The position numbers and the translations under genes are program-made. Positions 5,520 through 10,984 of a stretch of DNA of 10,984 nucleotides are shown here, piece by piece. The notes beneath the pieces were generated by a model. It had not been told where the DNA came from. It worked only from the letters and a program-made list of their open reading frames with translations, and made no database searches. Source of the DNA: Deltaproteobacteria bacterium (GTDB lineage Bacteria > Desulfobacterota > Desulfobulbia > Desulfobulbales > Desulfocapsaceae); the NCBI GenBank assembly GCA_021779275.1, contig JAJYAX010000014.1, positions 1 through 10,984 on the forward strand, in the 5' to 3' direction. Each line of letters starts with the position of its first letter. The stretch's first letter is position 1.

Positions 5520-7661
5520 TTAAGGGGTATTCAGAGGAGGTTTGCCTGTTTTCAGGCTGAGTGAAATCCGGCTGCGGTCCTTGTCCACCTCAAGGATAGT
5601 GACCGTGAGCTGCTGGCGGATCTTCACGACCTCGCTTGGATCCTTGACGTAGCGGTCGGCCAGTTGACTGATATGAATGAGCCCGTCCATGTGCACCCCG
5701 ATGTCCACGAACGCCCCGAATTTAGTGATGTTTGAGACGATGCCGGGAAGTTGCATGCCGGGGTGCAGATCATGAACGGTGTGAACGTCTCGGGCAAAGG
5801 AGAAGGGGGAAAAGATCTTCCGGGGGTCGCGGCCGGGCCTTGCCAGTTCGATCATGATGTCGGAGAGTGTCGGCAATCCTCTGGTGTCGGAGATATAGTT
5901 CGTGATATCGATTTGTTGCCTGGCCGCTTCGGAGTGGATCAGCTGATCTACGGTGCATCCGGTATCCCTGGCCATTTCCTCCACGGTTGCATACATCTCG
6001 GGATGAATGCCGCTATTGTCCAGAGGATTCCGGCTGGCATGGATCCTGAGGAATCCGGCGCATTGTTCGAAGGCCTTGGCGCCCAGACGGGGAACCTGCA
6101 GCAGGTCCTTGCGGCTGGTAAAGGGCCCCCTCTCATCCCTGCAGGCGATGATGTTTTTGGCCAGCACCGGCCCCAGGCCCGAGACATGGCTGAGAAGCTC
6201 CAGGCTGGCGCTGTTTACCTCAACGCCCACGCTGTTGACACAGCTGACCACCACGTCATCGAGGCTGTTCTTCAGCTCCGTCTGGTTGACGTCATGTTGA
6301 TACTGGCCGACGCCGATGGATTTCGGATCGATCTTGACCAGTTCCGCCAGCGGGTCCTGCAGGCGTCTGCCGATGGAGACGGCCCCCCTGACGGTCAGAT
6401 CAAGGTCGGGGAATTCGGCCCTGGCGGATTCCGAGGCCGAATAGATCGACGCCCCATCTTCATTGACAAGGGTGACCAGCACGTCTCCCAGGGGAAGGGC
6501 GCGGACAAAATCCTCGGTCTCCCGGCTGGCGGTGCCGTTGCCGATGGCTATGGCCGCAATGCCGAATTTCTTCACAAGGTGTGTAACCGTCCGGGCGGCC
6601 AGGCGAGCCTTTTCTCCGGCATGGGTGGGGAAGATGGTCTCGAAGTGCAGCAATTTTCCTTGTTCGTCAAGACACACGAGTTTAGCGCCGGTGCGGAAGC
6701 CCGGATCGAGGGCCAAGACCCTTTTAGGTCCCAGCGGCGGCGCCAGCAGCAGGTCGTGAATGTTGGCGGCGAAGACGCCGATGGCCTCATGGTCGGCTGC
6801 TTCTTTCAGCTCCCGGTAGAGCTCGTTTTCCAGGGAAGGGGCGAGAAGTCTCTGGTAACAATCATCAACGGCCCGGGCCATTTGGCCGCCGTGCCGGGAA
6901 TTCTTCACATAGCGGTCATGGAGAAAGCGGAGCGGCTCTTTTTCCGGCGGGCGGATGGATAGGGTGAGAAATTTCTCGTTTTCGCCGCGAAACATCGCCA
7001 GAAGCCTGTGGCTGGGGGCCTTGGCGGCAGCCTCCTGCCAGTCAAAGTAATCGCGGTATTTACCGGCCTCAGCCTCTCTCTTCTTTATGACCGTTGAGGT
7101 GATGATGGCCCGGGTGGAAAATATGTTCCGCAATTTTTCCCGTGTGCAGGCGTCCTCATTTATCCATTCGGCGATGATGTCGCGTGCGCCTGCAAGAGCG
7201 TCCTCCACGCAGAGAACGCCCCGGTCCGGATCAAGATAGTGCTCCGGCTGGGCGGTTTCCTGGAAAAAAACAGACCGGGCCAGCGGCTCCAGGCCTCTTT
7301 CCCTGGCGATCATGCCGCGGGTCCGCCGTTTCGGGCGGTAGGGAAGATAGATATCTTCAAGGGCCGTGATACCTTGCGCCGAGAGGAGCTGTTGGCGCAG
7401 TTCATCGGTGAGGAGCGCGCGCTTTTCCAGAGATTCGACAATGGCCATCCGCCGTTTATCAAGCTCCGCCAGTGTCAGCAGCCGGTCCCGGATCCCGGCG
7501 ATGACGACCTCGTCCAGCGACCCCGTGGTCTCTTTTCTGTATCGGGCGATAAAAGGAACGGTGGCCCCTTCATTCAGTAAGAGAGCGGTCTTCTTGACCT
7601 GCTCGTGACGGAGACCCATATCTGCGGCTATGGCGGCGTGGTGGCTGTGCTGCTGGTTCAT
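5520..7661 (-). CDS. tex: Tex family RNA-binding transcription accessory protein
   Basis: 713 residues, slightly shorter than the roughly 770-785 of well-studied Tex proteins. Tex binds nucleic acid in the cytoplasm and is linked to transcription, RNA handling and stress or toxin-gene expression. Layout: N-terminal helical Tex domain with NEGATVPFIARYRKETTGSLDE (about 30-51) and the LEDIYLPYRPKRRTR segment (101-115); YqgF/RNase H-like fold beginning at VLALDPGFRTGAK (315-327), with AIAIGNGTASRETE (370-383); central segment SIGVGQYQHDVNQ (448-460); helix-hairpin-helix repeats (about 490-545), with VSGLGPVLAKNI and VPRLGAKAFEQCAGFLRI; C-terminal S1 RNA-binding domain (about 635-704), with GIVSNITKFGAFVDIGVHMDGLIHIS. 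All family blocks are present in order, with no frameshift. The ATG lacks a clear ribosome binding site. A single-gene transcript is likely, because the upstream neighbour is divergent. Confidence 0.97.
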   Translation of the reverse strand: MNQQHSHHAAIAADMGLRHEQVKKTALLLNEGATVPFIARYRKETTGSLDEVVIAGIRDRLLTLAELDKRRMAIVESLEKRALLTDELRQQLLSAQGITALEDIYLPYRPKRRTRGMIARERGLEPLARSVFFQETAQPEHYLDPDRGVLCVEDALAGARDIIAEWINEDACTREKLRNIFSTRAIITSTVIKKREAEAGKYRDYFDWQEAAAKAPSHRLLAMFRGENEKFLTLSIRPPEKEPLRFLHDRYVKNSRHGGQMARAVDDCYQRLLAPSLENELYRELKEAADHEAIGVFAANIHDLLLAPPLGPKRVLALDPGFRTGAKLVCLDEQGKLLHFETIFPTHAGEKARLAARTVTHLVKKFGIAAIAIGNGTASRETEDFVRALPLGDVLVTLVNEDGASIYSASESARAEFPDLDLTVRGAVSIGRRLQDPLAELVKIDPKSIGVGQYQHDVNQTELKNSLDDVVVSCVNSVGVEVNSASLELLSHVSGLGPVLAKNIIACRDERGPFTSRKDLLQVPRLGAKAFEQCAGFLRIHASRNPLDNSGIHPEMYATVEEMARDTGCTVDQLIHSEAARQQIDITNYISDTRGLPTLSDIMIELARPGRDPRKIFSPFSFARDVHTVHDLHPGMQLPGIVSNITKFGAFVDIGVHMDGLIHISQLADRYVKDPSEVVKIRQQLTVTILEVDKDRSRISLSLKTGKPPLNTP

Positions 7662-7698
7662 GAAGAGTATTCTTTTGAAGGTTGAATGAGAATAATTG

Positions 7699-7728
7699 AT
7701 GATATGGTAATAGGATAAATAGTGAAAA
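7699..7728 (-). promoter_or_regulatory. Candidate sigma-70 promoter for tex
   Basis: Read on the minus strand: TTTTCA (plus 7723-7728), an 18-bp spacer, then TATCAT (plus 7699-7704), the latter matching TATAAT at five of six positions. It would give a leader of about 30 nt before the tex ATG. This is a moderate match in an A/T-rich divergent spacer. Confidence 0.33.
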
Positions 7729-7815
7729 TAAAGCCTTGGGTGAAAAAGAGAGGGGGCGGGGATGAAAGAGAACGGAAGGAGTGCGTGGGTAAAGAGCAGG
7801 GGAATGAATTTGTAT

Positions 7816-7844
7816 TTGAGTTTCTATCCATTACACGATATTCT
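7816..7844 (+). promoter_or_regulatory. Candidate sigma-70 promoter for the FHA gene
   Basis: TTGAGT (7816-7821), a 17-bp spacer and TATTCT (7839-7844) each match the consensus at four of six positions, about 55 nt before the FHA gene start. The match is weak but in the right place and orientation. Confidence 0.27.
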
Positions 7845-7900
7845 GGGCGGAGAGTTGTGAGAAGAGGCTGTTCCTTTGAATAATACAACAGGTACGATAC

Positions 7901-8392
7901 ATGGATGAAAAACAGAGAATTCTCGAAGCCGTAACTCCAATGGCTGTCTTGAAGGCCATCACCTCTGAGGCAAAAAAAGCGGTCCCGCAGTCCTTGCTGG
8001 AGGAGGGGGTTGTCTGCATCAGAAAATTCCCGTTCAGGATAGGTCGAGAGTCACGGGTAAAGATGATCAACGGCAGATTGGAAAGGATCGAGAGGGCCAG
8101 GCTTGACGACAGAAGGCCCAGCAATGACCTGTATCTGGTGGATGATGGACATTTATTGAATATCTCCAGAGAGCATTTCCAGATAGAGAAAAACGGCAAT
8201 GAGTATGTCCTCTTTGATCGGGGCAGCGCCTGCGGCACCAGGGTTGGCGAGGTCGTGGTCGGCGGAGAGGATTCCACCGGAAGCCTGCCGCTGCGGGACG
8301 GGGATGTTATCGCCGTCGGCGCCAAGGCGACCCCCTATCTCTTCCAGTTCCTCACCCTGGCCGAGTTCGAGGTCAGGCGCAGGGAGGGCTAG
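7901..8392 (+). CDS. FHA-domain protein
   Basis: 163 residues. No signal peptide or membrane segment is evident, so it is probably cytoplasmic. After a helical N-terminal part (1-35) comes one forkhead-associated fold: FRIGRES (45-51), ISREHFQI (88-95, with the phosphopeptide-binding S89-R90 and H92), SACGTRVG (109-116), and LRDGDVIAVG (131-140). FHA domains bind phosphothreonine peptides. Two oddities are visible: an insertion of about 30 residues rich in Arg and Asp separates the GRE strand from the SREH loop, and Cys111 replaces the Asn of the usual S-x-N-G-T motif. No Ser/Thr kinase or phosphatase gene is nearby, so the partner is unknown. The start ATG has a weak AGG-type ribosome binding site. 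The gene diverges from tex; its stop codon (8390-8392) overlaps that of folP on the other strand. Confidence 0.85.
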   Translation: MDEKQRILEAVTPMAVLKAITSEAKKAVPQSLLEEGVVCIRKFPFRIGRESRVKMINGRLERIERARLDDRRPSNDLYLVDDGHLLNISREHFQIEKNGNEYVLFDRGSACGTRVGEVVVGGEDSTGSLPLRDGDVIAVGAKATPYLFQFLTLAEFEVRRREG

Positions 8393-9213
8393 GGCGCGTT
8401 TCGTATGGCCTCGGCAATCAGCAGGGCCTGACGGGTCGCCGCCACATCGTGGACCCGGATTATCGCCACCCCCCGGCTTGCCGTCAGGGCGGAGACAACA
8501 GCCGTGGGCAGGTCGCGATGGCCTGCGTCCAGACCGGTAATATCTCCCAGAAACCGCTTGCGTGAGTGACCGAGGAGCACCGGCAGGCCGAGCCCGGAAA
8601 ACCGGTCCAGATGTTTCAGGATTGTCAGGTTATGTTGCCGCGTCTTGCCGAAACCGATACCGGGGTCTATAATCAACCTGTCGCGGCTCACTCCGTTTTT
8701 TTCCACCCAGGCGATCCGTTCCTGAAAAAACTCCAGGATCTCTTCAACCACATCGTCATAATGCGGTTCGATCTGCATGGTCTCCGGGGTTCCCTGCATA
8801 TGCATGATAATAACGGGCGCTGTGGTCGTCTTGACCAGCGCCAGCATCCCCTTGTCCTTGCGCAGGGCGGATATGTCGTTTATGATATCGGCCCCGGCGG
8901 CCAGCGCCTCTCCGGCCACGATGGCCTTGGTTGTGTCGATGGAGATAGGGATCGTATGATTCTTCCGGATCTCCCGGATAACCGGAATGACGCGCCGTAA
9001 CTCCTCTTCGATGGCAACCTCCTCGGCATAGGGACGGGTCGATTCTCCGCCGATGTCGATGATATCGGCGCCCGCCGCGATCATTGCCTCGGCCTGTTTC
9101 ATTGCCGCCTGCTGCGAAAAATGGCGGCCGCCATCGGAAAACGAATCAGGCGTCGTGTTCAGGATGCCCATGATCCTGGCGGCCGTCTTCGGTTGTGGGG
9201 TTTCTCCTGCCAT
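8389..9213 (-). CDS. folP: Dihydropteroate synthase
   Basis: 274 residues from the ATG at 9213; a TTG directly before it is less likely. The enzyme joins 4-aminobenzoate to dihydropterin pyrophosphate to make dihydropteroate in cytoplasmic folate synthesis, and it is the target of sulfonamides. All family blocks are visible: NTTPDSFSDGG (19-29), DIGGESTRP (53-61), SIDT (91-94), NDIS (112-115), MHMQGTP (137-143), DPGIGFGKT (183-191), GHSRKRF (215-221) and RVHDV (253-257). Length is normal for a bacterial DHPS. AAGGAAG in the last codons of ftsH is the likely ribosome binding site; only 3 bp separate the ftsH stop from this ATG, so the two genes are probably co-transcribed and coupled. ftsH-folP is a conserved pair in many bacteria. 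Confidence 0.97.
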   Translation of the reverse strand: MAGETPQPKTAARIMGILNTTPDSFSDGGRHFSQQAAMKQAEAMIAAGADIIDIGGESTRPYAEEVAIEEELRRVIPVIREIRKNHTIPISIDTTKAIVAGEALAAGADIINDISALRKDKGMLALVKTTTAPVIIMHMQGTPETMQIEPHYDDVVEEILEFFQERIAWVEKNGVSRDRLIIDPGIGFGKTRQHNLTILKHLDRFSGLGLPVLLGHSRKRFLGDITGLDAGHRDLPTAVVSALTASRGVAIIRVHDVAATRQALLIAEAIRNAP

Positions 9214-9216
9214 CAA

Positions 9217-10984
<1,768 letters not shown>

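Noticed and set aside
5751..6962. Long plus-strand frame of about 403 codons
   Set aside because: It lies entirely opposite the clear tex gene, and its translation is Gly/Asp-rich with no domain. Long antisense frames are expected in GC-rich genes.

Overview
The window looks like a chromosomal segment from a Gram-negative bacterium of the former Deltaproteobacteria (Desulfobacterota, perhaps a Syntrophus-like anaerobe). The evidence is the ftsH-folP gene order, a Cache-PAS-kinase-receiver protein of the type common in that group, a Tex protein, and an ECF sigma/zinc-finger anti-sigma/Spy-like cassette with exported proteins that imply a periplasm. The lineage is inferred from gene style and family resemblance, not from a marker gene. 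Base composition changes along the window: the left quarter (about 1-2700) is visibly more AT-rich than the GC-rich right part (about 2725-10984).

Left part, plus strand (1-2193): the 3' end of an ECF sigma factor gene overlaps the start of a membrane anti-sigma gene with an H-x3-C-x2-C motif. A Spy/CpxP-like periplasmic helical protein follows, then a small secreted basic protein, then a very short tyrosine-rich lipoprotein (53 codons). This reads as an envelope or metal stress module: sigma factor, membrane-bound inhibitor, periplasmic sensor/chaperone, and small exported products. The gaps hold a 9-bp perfect inverted repeat (1391-1425) and an A/T-rich leader with a -10-like box, a 22-codon micro-ORF with a strong ribosome binding site, and a terminator-like hairpin.

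Bases 2194-2724 hold no convincing gene. Two minus-strand genes follow: a large hybrid sensor histidine kinase (2725-5331) and the RNA-binding transcription accessory protein Tex (5520-7661). An 11-bp perfect inverted repeat with arms at 5378-5388 and 5492-5502 lies between them and resembles a small palindromic or REP-type element.

Right part: a plus-strand FHA-domain gene (7901-8392) diverges from tex and converges on folP. Their stop codons share one CTAG. folP (dihydropteroate synthase) lies 3 bp downstream of ftsH on the minus strand, and ftsH runs off the right edge without its N-terminal codons. ftsH-folP is a conserved pair. The genes that often follow folP (such as glmM, or cdaA-ybbR-glmM) are absent here, and the FHA gene occupies that position.

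No tRNA, rRNA, CRISPR array, intact transposase or phage gene was seen. Most of the window is ordinary housekeeping and signalling. The less explained material is the left stress cassette with its small exported proteins and intergenic signals, and the inverted-repeat element at 5378-5502.
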